Shown here: piece after piece, positions 1-14,300 of the stretch
Numbering within the stretch: the first letter of the stretch is position 1
Layout: the number at the start of each line of letters is the position of its first letter
Made by a program: the position numbers and the translations under genes
Source: Larix kaempferi
Taxonomy: Eukaryota > Streptophyta > Pinopsida > Pinales > Pinaceae
NCBI GenBank assembly: GCA_027924585.1
Contig: BSBM01002121.1
Location: 620,001 to 684,000 of the forward strand
DNA length: 64,000 nt
Direction: 5' to 3'
The notes under the pieces: generated by a model
Database searches by the model: none
What the model was told of the DNA's origin: nothing
Seen by the model: the letters and a program-made list of their open reading frames with translations, nothing else

Positions 1-1386
1 ATGAGTTTTTAGAAAATGTGTTTTATTTCATAAATGGAATCTACAAAGAATGCACATTCTACGTCATAATGACTTTCTATAGTTTGCGCATGCGTCCGGA
101 AATAAGAAAAGCTTACTTCCCCCGTTTTTTAAAATCACAGCTTCTAGAAGGTTTACATGATTTCGTAAAAAATACGAGTTTTTAGAAAATGTGTTTTATT
201 TCATAAATGGAATCTACAAAATTTGCACACTCTACTTCATAACGACTTTCTATAGTTTGCGCATGCGTCTGGAAATAAGAAAAGCTTACTTCCCCCGTTT
301 TTTAAAATCACAGCTTCTAGAAGGTTTACATGATTTCTTAAAAAACACGAGTTTTTAGAAAATGTGTTTTATTTCATAAATGGAATCAACAAAGTATGCA
401 CATTCTATGTCATAACGACTTTCTATAGTTTGCACATGCCTTTGGAAATAAGAAAAGCTTACTTCCCCCATTTTTTAAAATCACTGCTTCTAAAAGGTTT
501 ACATGATTTCGTAAAAAACATGAGTTTTTAGAAAATGTGTTTTATTTCATAAATGGAATCAACAAAGTATGCACATTCTATGTCATAACGACTTTCTATA
601 GTTTGCGCATGCGTTTGGAAATAAGAAAAGCTTACTTCCCCTGTTTTTTAAAATCACAGCTTCTAGAAGGTTTACATGCTTTGTTAAAAAACACGAGTTT
701 TTAGAAAATGTGTTTTATTTCATAAATGGAATCAACAAAGTATGCACATTCTACGTCATAACGACTTTCTATAGTTTGCGCATGCGTTTGGAAATAAGAA
801 AAGCTTACTTCCCCCGTTTTTTAAAATCACAGCTTCTAGAAGGTTTACATGATTTCGTAAAAAACACGAATTTTTAGAAAATGTGTTTTGTTTCATAAAT
901 GGAATCAACAAAGTATGCACATTCTACGTCATAAGGACTTTCTATAGTTTGCGCATGCGTATGGAAATAAGAAAAGCTTACTTCCCCCGTTTTTTAAAAT
1001 CACAGCTTCTAGAAGGTTTACATAATTTCTTAAAAAACACGAGTTTTTAGAAAATGTGTTTTATTTCATAAATGGAATCAACAAAGTATGCACATTCTAC
1101 GTCATAATGACTTTCTATAGTTTGGGCATGCGTTTGGAAATAAGAAAAGCTTACTTCCCCCGTTTTTTAAAATCACAGCTTCTAGAAGGTTTACATGATT
1201 TCTTAAAAAACACGAGTTTTTAGAAAATATGTTTTATTTCATAAATGGAATCAACAAAGTATGAACATTCTAAGTCATAACGACTTTCTATAGTTTCCGC
1301 ATTCGACCGGAAATAAGAAAAGCTTACTTCCCCCGTTTTTTAAAATCACAGCTTCCAGAAGGTTTACATGATTTCTTAAAAAACAT

Positions 1387-1732
1387 GAGTTTTTAGAAAA
1401 TGTGTTTTATTCCATAAATGGAATCAACAAAGTATGCACATTCTACATCATAGCGAATTTCTATAGTTTGCGCATGCGTTTGGAAATAAGAAAAGCTTAC
1501 TTCGCCCGTTTTTTAAAATCACAGCTTCTATAAGGTTTACATGATTTGTTAAAAAACACGAGGTTTTAGAAAATCTGTTTTATTTCATAAATGGAATCAA
1601 CAAAGTATGCACATTCTACGTCATAACGACTTTCTATAGTTTGCGCATGCGTCCGGAAATAAGAAAAGCTTACTTCCACCGTTTTTTAAAATGACAGCTT
1701 CTAGAAGGTTTACATGATTTCGTAAAAAACAC
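1387..1732 (+). repeat. Two-monomer block, copy 1 (partner at 8,481-8,826)
   Basis: Two adjacent monomers share an unusual set of private changes with 8,481-8,826: TTATTCCATAAATGG, CATCATAGCGAATTTC, CTTCGCCCG and CTTCTATAAGG, in that order. The copies are 7,094 bp apart, which is 41 monomers plus 1 bp. So many shared rare variants make common descent far likelier than coincidence. Confidence 0.8.
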
Positions 1733-4700
1733 GAGTTTTTAGAAAATGTGTTTTATTTCATAAATGGAATCAACAAAGTATGTACATTCAACGTCATAAC
1801 GACTTTCTATAGTTTGCGCATGCGTCTGGAAATAAGAAAAGCTTACTTCCCCCATTTTTTAAAATCACAGCTTCTAGAAGGTTTACATGATTTCTTTAAA
1901 AACACGAGTTTTTAGAAAATGTGTTTTATTTCATAAATGGAATCAACAAAGTATGCACATTCTATGTCATAACGACTTTCTATAGTTTGCCCATGCGTTT
2001 GGAAATAAGAAAAGCTTACTTCCCCCATTTTTTAAAATCACAGCTTCTAGAAGGTTTACATCATTTCGTAAAAAGCACGAGGTTTTAGAAAATGTGTTTT
2101 ATTTCATAAATGGAATCAACAAAGTATGCACATTCTACGCCATAACGACTTTCTATAGTTTGCGCATGCGTCCGGAAATAAGAAAAGCTTACTTCCCCCG
2201 TTTTTTAAAATCACAGCTTCTAGAAGGTTTACATGATTTGTTAAAAAACACGAGTTTTTAGAAAATGTGTTTTATTTCATAAATGGAATCAACAAAGTAT
2301 GCACATTCTACGTCATAACGACTTTCTATAGTTTGCGCATGCGTCCGGAAATAAGAAAAGCTTACTTCCCCCGTTTTTTAAAATCACAGCTTCTAGAAGG
2401 TTTACATGATTTGTTAAAAAAAGACGAGTTTTTAGAAAATGTGTTTTATTTCATAAATGGAATCTACAACGTATGCACATTCTACGTCATAACGACTTTC
2501 TATAGTTTGCGCATGCGTCCGGAAATAAGAAAAGCTTACTTCCCCCGTTTTTTAAAATCACAGCTTCTAGAAGGTTTACATGATTTGGTAAAAAACACGA
2601 GTTTTTAGAAAATGTGATTTATTTCATAAATGGAATCTACAAAGTATGCACATTCTACGTCATAACGACTTTCTATAGTTTGCGCATGCGTCCGGAAATA
2701 AGAAAAGCTTATTCCCTCGTTTTTTAAAATCACAGCTTCTAGAAGGTTTACGTGATTTCTTAAAAAACACGAGTTTTTAGAAAATGTGTTTTATTTCATC
2801 AATGGAATCAACAAATTATGCACATTCTACATCATAACGACTTTCTATAGTTTGCGTATGCGTCCGGAAATAAAAAAAGCTTACTTCCACCGTTTTTTAA
2901 AATCACAGCTTCTAGAAGGTTTACATGGTTTCGTAAAAAACACGAGTTTTTAGAAAATGTGTTTTATTTCATAAATGGAATCTACAAAGTATGCACATTC
3001 TATGTCATAACGACTTTCTATAGTTTGCACATTCATCCAGAAATAAGAAAAGCTTACTTCCACCATTTTTTAAAATCACAGCTTCTAGAAGGTTTACATG
3101 ATTTCGTAAAAAACACGAGTTTTTAGAAAAAGTGTGTTATTTCATAAATGGAATCTACAAAGTATGCACATTCTACGTCATAACTACTTTCTATAGTTTT
3201 CACATTCATCCGGAAATAAGAAAAGCTTACTTCCACCGTTTTTTAAAATCACAGCTTCTAGAAGGTTTACATGATTTCTTAAAAAACACGAGTTTTTAGA
3301 AAATGTGTTTTATTTCATAAATGGAATCTACAAAGTATGCACATTCTATGTAATAACGACTTTCTATAGTTTCCGCATGCGTTTGGAAATAAGAAAAGCT
3401 TACTTCCCCTTTTTTTTAAAATCACAGTTTCTAGAAGGTTTACATGATTTGTTAAAAAACACAAGTTTTTAGAAACTGTGTTTTATTTCACAAATGGAAT
3501 CAACAAAGTATGCACATTCTACATCATAACGACTTTCTATAGTTTGCGCATGCGTCCGGAAATAAGAAAAGCTTACTTCAACCGTTTTTTAAAATCACAG
3601 CTTCTAGAAGGTTTACATGATTTCGTAAAAAACACGAGTTTTTAGAAAATGTGTTTTATTTCATAAATGGAATCTACAAAGTATGCACATTCTACATAAT
3701 AACGACTTTCTATAGTTTGCGCATGCGTCCGGAAATAAGAAAAGGTCACTTCCCCCGTTTTTTACAATCACAGCTTCTAGAAGCTTTACACGATTTCGTA
3801 AAAAACATGAGTTTTTAGAAAATGTGTTTTATTTAATAAATGGAATCAACAAAGTATGCATATTCTACGTCATAACGACTTTCTATAGTTTGCGCATGCG
3901 TTTGGAAATAAGAAAAGCTTACTTCCCCTGTTTTTTAAAATCACAGCTTCTAGAAGGTTTACATGATTTGTTAAAAAACACGAGTTTTTAGAAAATGTGT
4001 TTTATTTCACAGATGGAATCAACAAAGTATGCACATTCTACGTCATAACGACTTTCTATAGTTTGCACATGCGTCCGGAAATAAGAAAAGCTTACTTCCA
4101 CCGTTTTTTAAAATCACCGCTTCTAGAAAGTTTACATGATTTCTTAAAAAACATGAGTTTTTAGAAAATGTGTTTTATTTCACAAATGGAATCAACAAAG
4201 TATGCACATTCTACGTCATAACGACTTTCTGTAGTTTGCGCATGCGTTTCGAAATAAGAAAAGCTTACTTCCCCCGTTTTTTAAAATCACAACTTCTAGA
4301 ACGTTTACATGATTTGTTAAAAAACACGAGCTTTTAGAAAATGTGTTTTATTTCATAAATGGAATCAACAAAGTATGCACATTCTACGTCATAAGGACTT
4401 TCTATAGTTTGCGCATGCGTCTGGAAATAAGAAAAGCTTACTTCCCCCGTTTTTTAAAATCACAGCTTCTAGAAGGTTTACATGATTTCTTAAAAAACAC
4501 GAGTTTTTAGAAAATGTGTTTTATTTCATAAATGGAATCAACAAAGTATGCACATTCTACGTCATAACGACTTTCTATAGTTTGCGCATCCGTTTGGAAA
4601 TAAGAAAAGCTTACTTCCCCCGTTTTTTAAAATCACAGCTTCTAGAAGGTTTACATGATTTCTTAAAAAACATGAGTTTTTAGAAAATGTGTTTTATTTC

Positions 4701-5192
4701 ATAAATGGAATCAACAAAGTATGCACATTTGACGTAATAACGACTTTCTATAGTTTCCGCATTCGACTGGAAATAAGAAAAGCTTACTTCCCCCGTTTTT
4801 TAAAATCACAGCTTCTAGAAGGTTTACATGATTTCTTTAAAAACACGAGTTTTTAGAAAATGTGTTTTATTTCATAAATGGAATCAACAAAGTATGCACA
4901 TTCTACGTCATAACGACGTTCTATAGTTTGCGCATGAGTCCGGAAATAAGAAAAGCTTACTTCCACCGTTTTTTAAAATCACATCTTCTAGAAGGTTTAC
5001 ATCATTTCGTAAAAAACACGAGTTTTTAAAAAATGTGTTTTATTTCATAAATGGAATCTACAAAGTATGCACATTCTACGTCATAATGACTTTCTATAGT
5101 TTCCCCATGCGTCCGGAAATAAGAAAAGCTTACTTCCACAGTTTTTTAAAATGACAGCTTCTTGAAGGTTTAAATGATTTCGTAAAAAACAC

Positions 5193-5365
5193 GAGTTTTT
5201 AGAAAAAAAAAATTATTTCATAAATGGAATCTACAAAGTATGCACATTCTATGTCATAACGACTTTCTATAGTTTGCGCATGCATCCGGAAATAAGAAAA
5301 GCTTAATTCCCCCGTTTTTTAAAATCACAGCTTCTAGAAGGTTTACATGATTTCTTAAAAAACAT
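5193..5365 (+). repeat. Monomer with a 10-A homopolymer replacing TGTGTT
   Basis: At 5,203-5,212 the unit has ten consecutive A where other monomers read AAAATGTGTT. The total length is unchanged, so six different bases (5,207-5,212) became A without an indel. No other monomer I read has this change. It could be a real local replacement or a base-calling or polishing artefact in a low-complexity region. Confidence 0.75.
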
Positions 5366-8300
5366 GAGTTTTTAGAAAATGTGTTTTATTTCATAAATGG
5401 AATCAACAAAGTATGCGCATTCTACGTCATAACGACTTTCTATAGTTTGCGCATGCGTTTGAAAATAAGAAAAGCTTACTTCCCCCGTTTTTTAAAATCA
5501 CAGCTTCTAGAAAGTTTACATGATTTCGTAAAAAACACGAGTTTTTAGAAAATGTGTTTTATTTCATAAATGGAATCAACAAAGTATGCACATTCTACGT
5601 CATAACGACTTTCTATAGTTTGCGCATGCGTTTGAAAATAAGAAAAGCTTACTTCCCCCGTTTTATAAAATCACAGCTTCTAGAAGGTTTACATGATTTG
5701 TTAAAAAACACGAGTTTTTAGAAAATGTGTTTTATTTCATAAATGGAATCAAGAAAGTATGCACATTCTACGTCATAAAGACTTTCTATAGTTTGCGCAT
5801 GCGTCCGGAAATAAGAAAAGCTTACTTCCACGGTTTTTTAAAATAATAGCTTCTAGAAAGTTTACATGATTTCGTAAAAAACACGAGTTTTTAGGAAATA
5901 TGTTTTATTTCATAAATGGAATCTACAAAGTATGCACATTCTACGTCATAACGACTTTCTATAGTTTGCACATTCATCCGGAAATAAGAAAAGCTTACTT
6001 CCACCGTTTTTTAAAATCACAGCTTCTAGAAGGTTTACATGATTTCTTAAAAAACACGAGTTTTTAGAAAATGTGTTTTATTTCATAAATGGAATCGACA
6101 AAGTATGCAAATTCTATGTAATAACGACTTTCTATAGTTTCCGCATTCGACCGGAAATAAGAAAAGCTTACATCCCCCGTTTTTTAAAATCACAGCTTCT
6201 AGAAGGTTTACATGATTTCGTAAAAAACACGAGTTTTTAGAAAATGTGTTTTATTTCATAAATGGAATCAACATAGTATGCACATTCTACGTCATAAGGA
6301 CTTTCTATAGTTTGCGCATGCGTCCGGAAATAAGAAAAGCTTACTTCCCCCGTTTTTTAAAATCACAGCCTCTAGAAGGTTTACATGATTTCTTAAAAAA
6401 CAAGAGTTTTGAGAAAATGTGTTTTATTTCATAAATGGAATCAACAAAGTATGCACATTCTACGTCATAACGACTTTCTATAGTTTGCGCATGCGTTTGG
6501 AAATAAGAAAAGCTTACTTCCCCCGTTTTTTAAAATCACAGCTTCTAGAAGGTTTACATGATTTCGTAAAAAACACGATTTTTTCAGAAAATGTGTTTTA
6601 TTTCATAAATGGAATCAACAAAGTATGCACATTCTACGTCATAACGACTTTCTATAGTTTGCGCATGCGTCCGGAAATAAGAAAAGCTTACTTCCCCTAT
6701 TTTTTAAAATCACAGCTTCTAGAAGGTTTACATGATTTCTTAAAAAACACGAGTTTTTAGAAAATGTGTTTTATTTCATAAATAGAAACAACAAAGTATG
6801 CACATTCTACGTCATAACGACTTTCTATAGTTTGCGCACACGTCCGGAAATAAGAAAAGCTTACTTCCCCCGTTTTTTAAAATCACAGCTTCTAGAAGGT
6901 TTACATGATTTCTTAAAAAACACGAGTTTTTAGAAAATGTGTTTTATTTCATAAATAGAAACAACAAAGTATGCACATTCTACGTCATAACGACTTTCTA
7001 TAGTTTGCGCATGCGTCCGGAAATAAGAAAAGCTTACTTCCACCATTTTTTAAAATCACAGCTTCTAGAAGGTTTACATGATTTCTTAAAAAACATGAGT
7101 TTTTAGAAAATGTGTTTTATTTCATAAATGGAATCAAAAAAGTATGCACATTCTACGTAATAACGACTTTCTATAGTTTCCGCATTCGACCGAAAATAAG
7201 AAAATCTTACTTCCCCCGTTTTTTAAAATCACAGCTTCTAGAAGGTTTACATGATTTCTTAAAAAACAAGAGTTTTTAGAAAATGTGTTTTATTTCATAA
7301 ATGGAATCAACAAACTATGCACATTCTACGTCATAACGACTTTCTATAGTTTGCGCCTGCGTCCGGAAATAAGAAAAGCTTACTTCCACCGTTTTTTAAA
7401 ATCACGGCTTCTAGAAGGTTTACATGATTTCTTAAAAAACACGAGTTTTTAGAAAATGTGTTTTATTTCATAAATGGAATCAACAAAGTATGCACATTCT
7501 ATGTCATAACGACTTTCTATAGTTTGCGCATGCCTTTGGAAATAAGAAAAGCTTACTTCCCCCGTTTTTTAAAATCACAGCTTCTAGAAGGTTTACATGA
7601 TTTCGTAAAAAACACGAGTTTTTAGAAAATGTGTTTTATTTCATAAATGGAATCAACAAAGTATGCACATTCTATGTCATAACGACTTTCTATAGTTTGT
7701 GCATGCGTCCGGAAATAAGAAAAGCTTACTTCCCCCGTTTTTTAAAATGATAGCTTCTAGAAGGTATACATGATTTCTTAAAAAACATGAGTTTTTAGAA
7801 AATGTGTTTTATTTCATAAATGGAATCAACAAAGTATGCACATTCTACGTCATAACGAATTTCTATAGTTTGCACATGCGTTTGGAAATAAGAAAAGCTT
7901 ACATCCCCCGTTTTTTAAAATCACAGCTTCTAGAAGGTTTACATGATTTCTTAAAAAACACGAGTTTTTAGAAAATGTGTTTTATTTCATAAACGGAATC
8001 AACAAAGTATGCACATTCTACATCATAACGACTTTCTATAGTTTGCGCATGCGTCCGGAAATAAGAAAAGATTACTTCCACCGTTTTTTAAAATCACAGC
8101 TTCTAGAAGGTTTACATTATTTCCTAAAAAACACGAGTTTTTAGAAAATGTGTTTTATTTCATAAATGGAATCTACAAAGTATGCACATTCTACGTCATA
8201 ACGACTTTCTATAGTTTTCGCATGCGTCCGGAAATAAGAAAAGCTTACTTCCCCCGTTTTTTAAAATCACAGCTTCTAGAAGGTTTACATGATTTCGTAA

Positions 8301-8480
8301 AAAACACGAGTTTTTAGAAAATGTGTTTTATTTCATAAATGGAATCAACAAAGTATGCACATTCTACGTCATAACGAAGTTCTATAGTTTGCGCATGCGT
8401 TTGGAAATAAGAAAAGCTTACTTCCCCCGTTTTTTAAAATCACAGCTTCCAGAAGGTTTACATGATTTCTTAAAAAACAT

Positions 8481-8826
8481 GAGTTTTTAGAAAATGTGTT
8501 TTATTCCATAAATGGAATCAACAAAGTATGCACATTCTACATCATAGCGAATTTCTATAGTTTGCGCATGCGTTTGGAAATAAGAAAAGCTTACTTCGCC
8601 CGTTTTTTAAAATCACAGCTTCTATAAGGTTTACATGATTTGTTAAAAAACACGAGTTTTTAGAAAATGTGTTTTATTTCATAAATGGAATCAACAAAGT
8701 ATGCACATTCTACGTCATAACGACTTTCTATAGTTTGCGCATGCGTCCGGAAATAAGAAAAGCTTACTTCCACCGTTTTTTAAAATCACAGCTTCTAGAA
8801 GGTTTACATGATTTCGTAAAAAACAC
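8481..8826 (+). repeat. Two-monomer block, copy 2 (partner at 1,387-1,732)
   Basis: This block carries the same private variants as 1,387-1,732, including TTATTCCATAAATGG and CTTCGCCCG. Flanking monomers on both sides differ from those at copy 1, so the shared segment is about two units long. Confidence 0.8.
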
Positions 8827-11800
8827 GAGTTTTTAGAAAAAGTGTTTTATTTCATAAATGGAATCTACAAAGTATGCACATTCTATGTCATAACGACTTT
8901 CTATAGTTTGCGCATGCGTTTTGAAATAAGAAAAGCTTACTTCCCCTGTTTTGTAAAATCACAGCTTCTAGAAGGTTTACATGATTTGTTAAAAAACACG
9001 AGTTTTTAGAAAATGTGTTTTATTTCACAAATGGAATCAACAAAATATGCACATTCTACGTCATAACGACTTTCTATAGTTTGCGCATGCGTCCGGAAAT
9101 AAGAAAAGCTTACTTCCACCGATTTTTAAAATCACAGCTTCTAGAAGGTTTACATGATTTCTTAAAAAACATGAGTTTTTAGAAAATGTGTTTTATTTCA
9201 TAAATGGAATCAACAAATTATGCACATTCTACGTCATAACGACTTTCTATAGTTTGCGCATGCGTTTGGAAATAAGAAAAGCTTACTTCCCCTGTTTTTT
9301 AAAATCACAGCTTCTAGAAGGTTTACATGATTTGTTAAAAAACACGAGTTTTTAGAAAATGTGTTTTATTTCACAAATGGAATCAACAAAGTATGCACAT
9401 TCTACGTCATAACGACTTTCTATAGTTTGCGCATGCGTCCGGAAATAAGAAAAGCTTACTTCCACCGTTTTTTAAAATCACAACATCTAGAAGGTTTACA
9501 TGATTTTGTAAAAAACATGAGTTTTTAGAAAATGTGTTTTATTTCATAAATGGAATCTACAAAGTATGCACATTCTACGTAATAACGACTTTCTATAGTT
9601 TGCGCATGCGTCCGGAAATAAGAAAAGGTTACTTCCCCCGTTTTTTAAAATCACAGCTTCTAGAAGGTTTACACGATTTCGTAAAACACATGAGTTTTTA
9701 GAAAATGTGTTTTATTTCATAAATGGAATCAACAAAGTATGCACATTCTACGTCATAACGACTTTCTATAGTTTGCGCATGCGTTTGTAAATAAGAAAAG
9801 CTTACTTCCCCTATTTTTTAAAATCACAGCTTCTAGAAGGTTTACATGATTTGTTAATAAACACGAGTTTTTAGAAAATGTCTTTTATTTCACAAATGGA
9901 ATCAACAAAGTATGCACATTCTACGTCATAACGACTTTCTATAGTTTGCGCATGCATCCGGAAATAAGAAAAGCTTACTTCCACCGTTTTTTAAAATAAT
10001 AGCTTCTAGAAGGTTTACATGATTTCGTAAAAAACACGAGTTTTTAGAAAATGTGTTTTATTTCATAAATGGAATCTACAAAGTATGCACATTCAATGTC
10101 ATAACGACTTTCTATAGTTTGCGCATGCCTTTGGAAATAAGAAAAGCTTACTTCCCCCGTTTTTTAAAATCACAGCTTCTAGAAGGTTTACATGATTTCG
10201 TAAAAAAGACGAGTTTTTAGAAAATGTGTTTTATTTCATAAATGGAATAAAAAAAGTATGCACATTCTACGTCATAACAACTTTCTATAGTTTGCGCATG
10301 CTTCCGGAAATAAGAAAAGCTTACTTCCCCCGTTTTTTAAAATCACAGCTTCTAGAAGGTTTACATGATTTCTTAAAAAACACGAGTTTTTTGAAAATGT
10401 GTTTTATTTCATAAATGGAATCAACAAAGTATGCACATTCTACGTCATAACGACTTTCTATAGTTTGCGCATGCGTTTGGAAATAAGAAAAGCTTACTTC
10501 CCCCGTTTTTTAAAATCACAGCTTCAAGAAGGTTTACATGATTTCTTAAAAAACACGAGTTTTTGGAAAATGTGTTTTATTTCATAAACGGAATCAACAA
10601 AGTATGCAAATTCTACGTAATAACGACATTATATAGTTTGCGCATGGTCCGGAAATAAGAAAAGCTTACTTCCACCGTTTTTTAAAATCACAACTTCTAG
10701 AAGGTTTACATGATTTCGTAAAAAACATGAGTTTTTAGAAAATGTGTTTTATTTCATAAATGGAATCTACAATGTATGCACATTCTATGTCATAACGACT
10801 TTCTATAGTTTGCGCATGCGTCCGGAAATAAGAAAAGCTTACTTCCACCATTTTTTAAAATGACAGCTTCTTGAAGGTTTACATGATTTCGTAAAAAAAA
10901 TGAGTTTTTAGAAAATGTGTTTTATTTCATAAATGGAATCTAGAAAGTATGCACATTCTATGTCATAACGACTTTCTATAGTTTGCGCATGCATCCGGAA
11001 ATAAGAAAAGCTTACTTCCCCCGTTTTTTAAAATCACAGCTTCTAGAAGGTTTACATGATTTCTTAAAAAATACGAGTTTTTAGAAAATGTGTTTTATTT
11101 TATAAATGGAATCCAAAAAGTATGCACATTCTACGTCATAACGACTTTCTATAGTTTGCGCATGCATCCGGAAATAACAAAAGCTTACTTGTCCCGTTTT
11201 TTAAAATCACAGGTTCTAGAAGGTTTACATGATTTCTTAAAAAACACGAGTTTTTAGAAAATGTGTTTTATTTCATAAATGGAATCAACAAAGTATGCAC
11301 ATTCTATGTCATAAGGACTTTCTATAGTTTGCGCATGCGTTTGGAAATAAGAAAAGCTTACTTCCCCCGTTTTTTAAAATCACAGCTTCTAGAAGGTTTA
11401 CATGATTTGTTAAAAAACACGAGTTTTTAGAAAATGTGTTTTATTTCATAAATGGAATCAACAAAGTATGCACATTCTACATTATAACGACTTTCTATAG
11501 TTTGCGCATGCATTTGGAAATAAGAAAAGCTTACTTCCCCCGTTTTTTAAAATCACAGCTTCTCGAAGGTTTACATGATTTCGTAAAAAACACGTGTTTT
11601 AGAAAATGTGTTTTATTTCATAAACGGAATCAACAAAGTATGCACATTCTACGTCATAACGACTTTCTATAGTTTGCACATGCTTCCGAAAATAAGAAAA
11701 GCTTACTTCCACCGTTTTTTAAAATCACAGCTTCTAGAAGGTTTACATCATTTCGTAAAAAACACGAGTTTTTAGAAAATGTGTTTTATTTCATAAATGG

Positions 11801-12803
11801 AATCTACAAAGTATGCACATGCTACGTCATAACGACTTTCTATAGTTTACGCATGCGTCCGGAAATAAGAAAATCTTATTTCAACCGTTTTTTAAAATCA
11901 CAGCTTCTTGAAGGTTTACATGATTTCGTAAAAAACATGAGTTTTTAGAAAATGTGTTTTATTTCATAAATGGAATCTAAAAAGTATGCACATTCTACGT
12001 CATAACGACTTTCTATAGTTTGCGCATACGTCCGGAAATAAGAAAAACTTACTTCCCCCATTTTTTAAAATCACAGCTTCCAGAAGGTTTACATGATTTC
12101 TTAAAAAACACGAGTTTTTAGAAAATGTGTTTTATTTCATAAATGGAATCAACAAAGTATGCACATTCTACGTCATAACGACTTTCTGTAGTTTGCGCAT
12201 GCGTTTCGAAATAAGAAAAGCTTACTTCCCCCGTTTTTTAAAATCACAACTTCTAGAACGTTTACATGATTTGTTAAAAAACACGAGCTTTTAGAAAATG
12301 TGTTTTATTTCATAAATGGAATCAACAAAGTATGCACATTCTACGTCATAACGACTTTCTATAGTTTGCGCATGCGACCGGAAATAAGAAAAGCTTACTT
12401 CCACCGTTTTTTAAAATAATAGCTTCTAGAAGGTTTACATGATTTCGTAAAAAACACGAGTTTTTAGAAAATGTGTTTTATTTCTTAAATGGAATCTAAA
12501 AAGTATGCACATTCTACGTCATAACGACTTTCTATAGTTTGCGCATGCATCCGGAAATAAGAAAAGCTTACTTCCCCCGTTTTTTAAAATCACAGCTTCT
12601 AGAAGGTTTACATGATTTCGTAAAAAACACGAGTTTTTAGAAAATGTGTTTTATTTCATAAATGGAATCAACAAAGTATGCACATTCTATGTCATAACGA
12701 CTTTCTATAGTTTGCGCATTCGTCCGGAAATAAGAAAAGCTTACTTCCACCGTTTTTTAAAATCACAGCTTCTAGAAGGTTTACATGATTTCGTAAAAAA
12801 CAG

Positions 12804-12970
12804 GAGTTTTTAGAAAATGTGTTTTATTTCATAAATGGAATCAACAGCACATTCTACGTCATAACGACTTTCTATAGTTTGCGCATGTGTTTGGAAATAA
12901 GAAAAGCTTACTTCCCCCGTTTTTTAAAATCACAGCTTCTAGAAGGTTTACGTGATTTCGTAAAAAACAA
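12804..12970 (+). repeat. 167-bp monomer with a 6-bp deletion (first of an adjacent pair)
   Basis: The unit reads AATCAACAGCACATTC where the standard reads AATCAACAAAGTATGCACATTC, a loss of AAGTAT (offsets 44-49). The next monomer has the same deletion and also shares GCGCATGTGTTTGG and TTTACGTGATTTCG, so the pair probably arose by single-monomer duplication. Confidence 0.9.
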
Positions 12971-13137
12971 GAGTTTTTAGAAAATGTGTTTTATTTCATA
13001 AATGGAATCAACAGCACATTCTACGTCATAACGACTTTCTATAGTTTGCGCATGTGTTTGGAAATAAGAAAAGCTTACTTCCCCCGTTTTTTAAAATCAC
13101 AGCTTCTAGAAGGTTTACGTGATTTCGTAAAAAACAC
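12971..13137 (+). repeat. 167-bp monomer with the same 6-bp deletion (second of the pair)
   Basis: This unit is nearly identical to the preceding 167-bp monomer, including the deletion and the private GTGTTTGG and TTTACGTG variants. The main difference noted is ACAAGAG versus ACAGGAG at the left junction. Confidence 0.9.
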
Positions 13138-13829
13138 GAGTTTTTAGAAAATGTGTTTTATTTCATAAATGGAATCTACAAAGTATGCACATTCTACGTC
13201 ATAACGACTTTCTATAGTTTGCGCATGCATCCGGAAATAAGAAAAGCTTACTTCCACCGTTTTTTAAAATCACAGCTTCTAGAAGGTTTACATGATTTCG
13301 TAAAAAACACGAGTTTTTAGAAAATGTGTTTTATTTCATAAATGGAATCTACAAAGTATGCACATTCTACGTCATAACGACTTTCTATAGTTTGCGCATA
13401 CATCCGGAAATAAGAAAAGCTTACTTCATCCGTTTTTTAAAATCACAGCTTCTAGAAGGTTTACATGATTTCGTAAAAAACACGAGTTTTTAGAAAATGT
13501 GTTTTATTTCATAAATGGAATCTACAAAGTATGCACATTCTACGTCATAACGACTTTCTATAGTTTGCGCATGCGTCTGGAAATAAGAAAATCTTACTTC
13601 CACCATTTTTTAAAATCACAGCTTCTAGAAGGTTTACATGATTTCGTAAAAAACAGGAGTTTTTAGAAAATGTGTTTTATTTCATAAATGTATTCTACAA
13701 AGTATGCACATTCTACATCATAACGACTTTCTATAGTTTGCGCATGCGTCCGGAAATAAGAAAATCTTACTTCCACCGTTTTTTAAAATCACAGCTTCTA
13801 GAAGGTTTACATGATTTCGTAAAAAACAC

Positions 13830-13954
13830 GAGTTTTTAGAAAATGTGTTTTATTTCATAAATGGAATCAACAAAGTATGCACATTCTAGGTCATAACGAC
13901 TTTCTATAGTTTGCGCATGCGTCCGGAAATAAGAAAATCTTACTTCCACCGTTC
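13830..13954 (+). repeat. 125-bp truncated monomer (48-bp deletion)
   Basis: The sequence runs CTTCCACCGTT directly into CGAGTTTTTAG at about 13,953. It skips the 48 bases that normally hold the rest of the T/A tract, the CTTCTAGAAG palindrome and the TTTCGTAAAAAACA end. This is the only large deletion in the window that is not a whole monomer. No clear microhomology is visible at the junction. Confidence 0.92.
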
Positions 13955-14300
13955 GAGTTTTTAGAAAATGTTTTTTATTTCATAAATGGAATCTACAAAG
14001 CATGCACATTCTACGTCATAACGACTTTCTATAGTTTGCGCATGCGTCCGGAAATAAGAAAAGCTTACTTCCACCATTTTTTTAAATCACAGCTTCTAGA
14101 AGGTTTACATGATTTCGTAAAAAACACGAGTTTTTAGAAAATGTGTTTTATTTCACAAATGGAATCAACAAAGTATGCACATTCTACGTCATAACGACTT
14201 TCTATAATTTGCGCATTCGTCCGGAAATAAGAAAAGCTTACTTCCACCGTTTTTTAAAATCATAGCTTCTAGAAGGTTTACATGATTTCGTAAAAAAAAC

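Larger units (their letters stand above)
1..12803 (+). repeat. Left segment: mixed monomers without long higher-order blocks
   Basis: This stretch holds 74 monomers in register and little else. Neighbours differ at the usual variable positions in no obvious repeating order. I found only short repeated blocks: 1,387-1,732 resembles 8,481-8,826, and one monomer with CTTTCTGTAG and GAACGTTTAC near 4,231 recurs near 12,188. Neighbouring monomers look more mixed than in the right half, but I did not compute identities. There is no gene or unique sequence. Confidence 0.8.

Noticed and set aside
2267-2608. 113-codon open frame, with similar 60-113-codon frames throughout the window (for example 6,419-6,760, 36,280-36,621, 45,965-46,306, 57,378-57,719)
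   Set aside because: They translate the satellite monomer itself and usually start at GTG, not ATG. Because 173 is not a multiple of three, each frame normally stops within about one unit. The longer ones exist only where a 1-bp insertion makes a 174-bp unit and the frame runs on. There is no ribosome-binding or splice context, no recognisable domain, and substitutions ignore codon position.
5203-5212. Poly-A tail of a retroposed insertion
   Set aside because: The run replaces six bases without changing monomer length. There is no target-site duplication and no inserted sequence beside it.
13946-13960. Junction with foreign DNA at the 48-bp deletion
   Set aside because: Both sides are ordinary satellite and the register resumes immediately, so it is a simple internal deletion.
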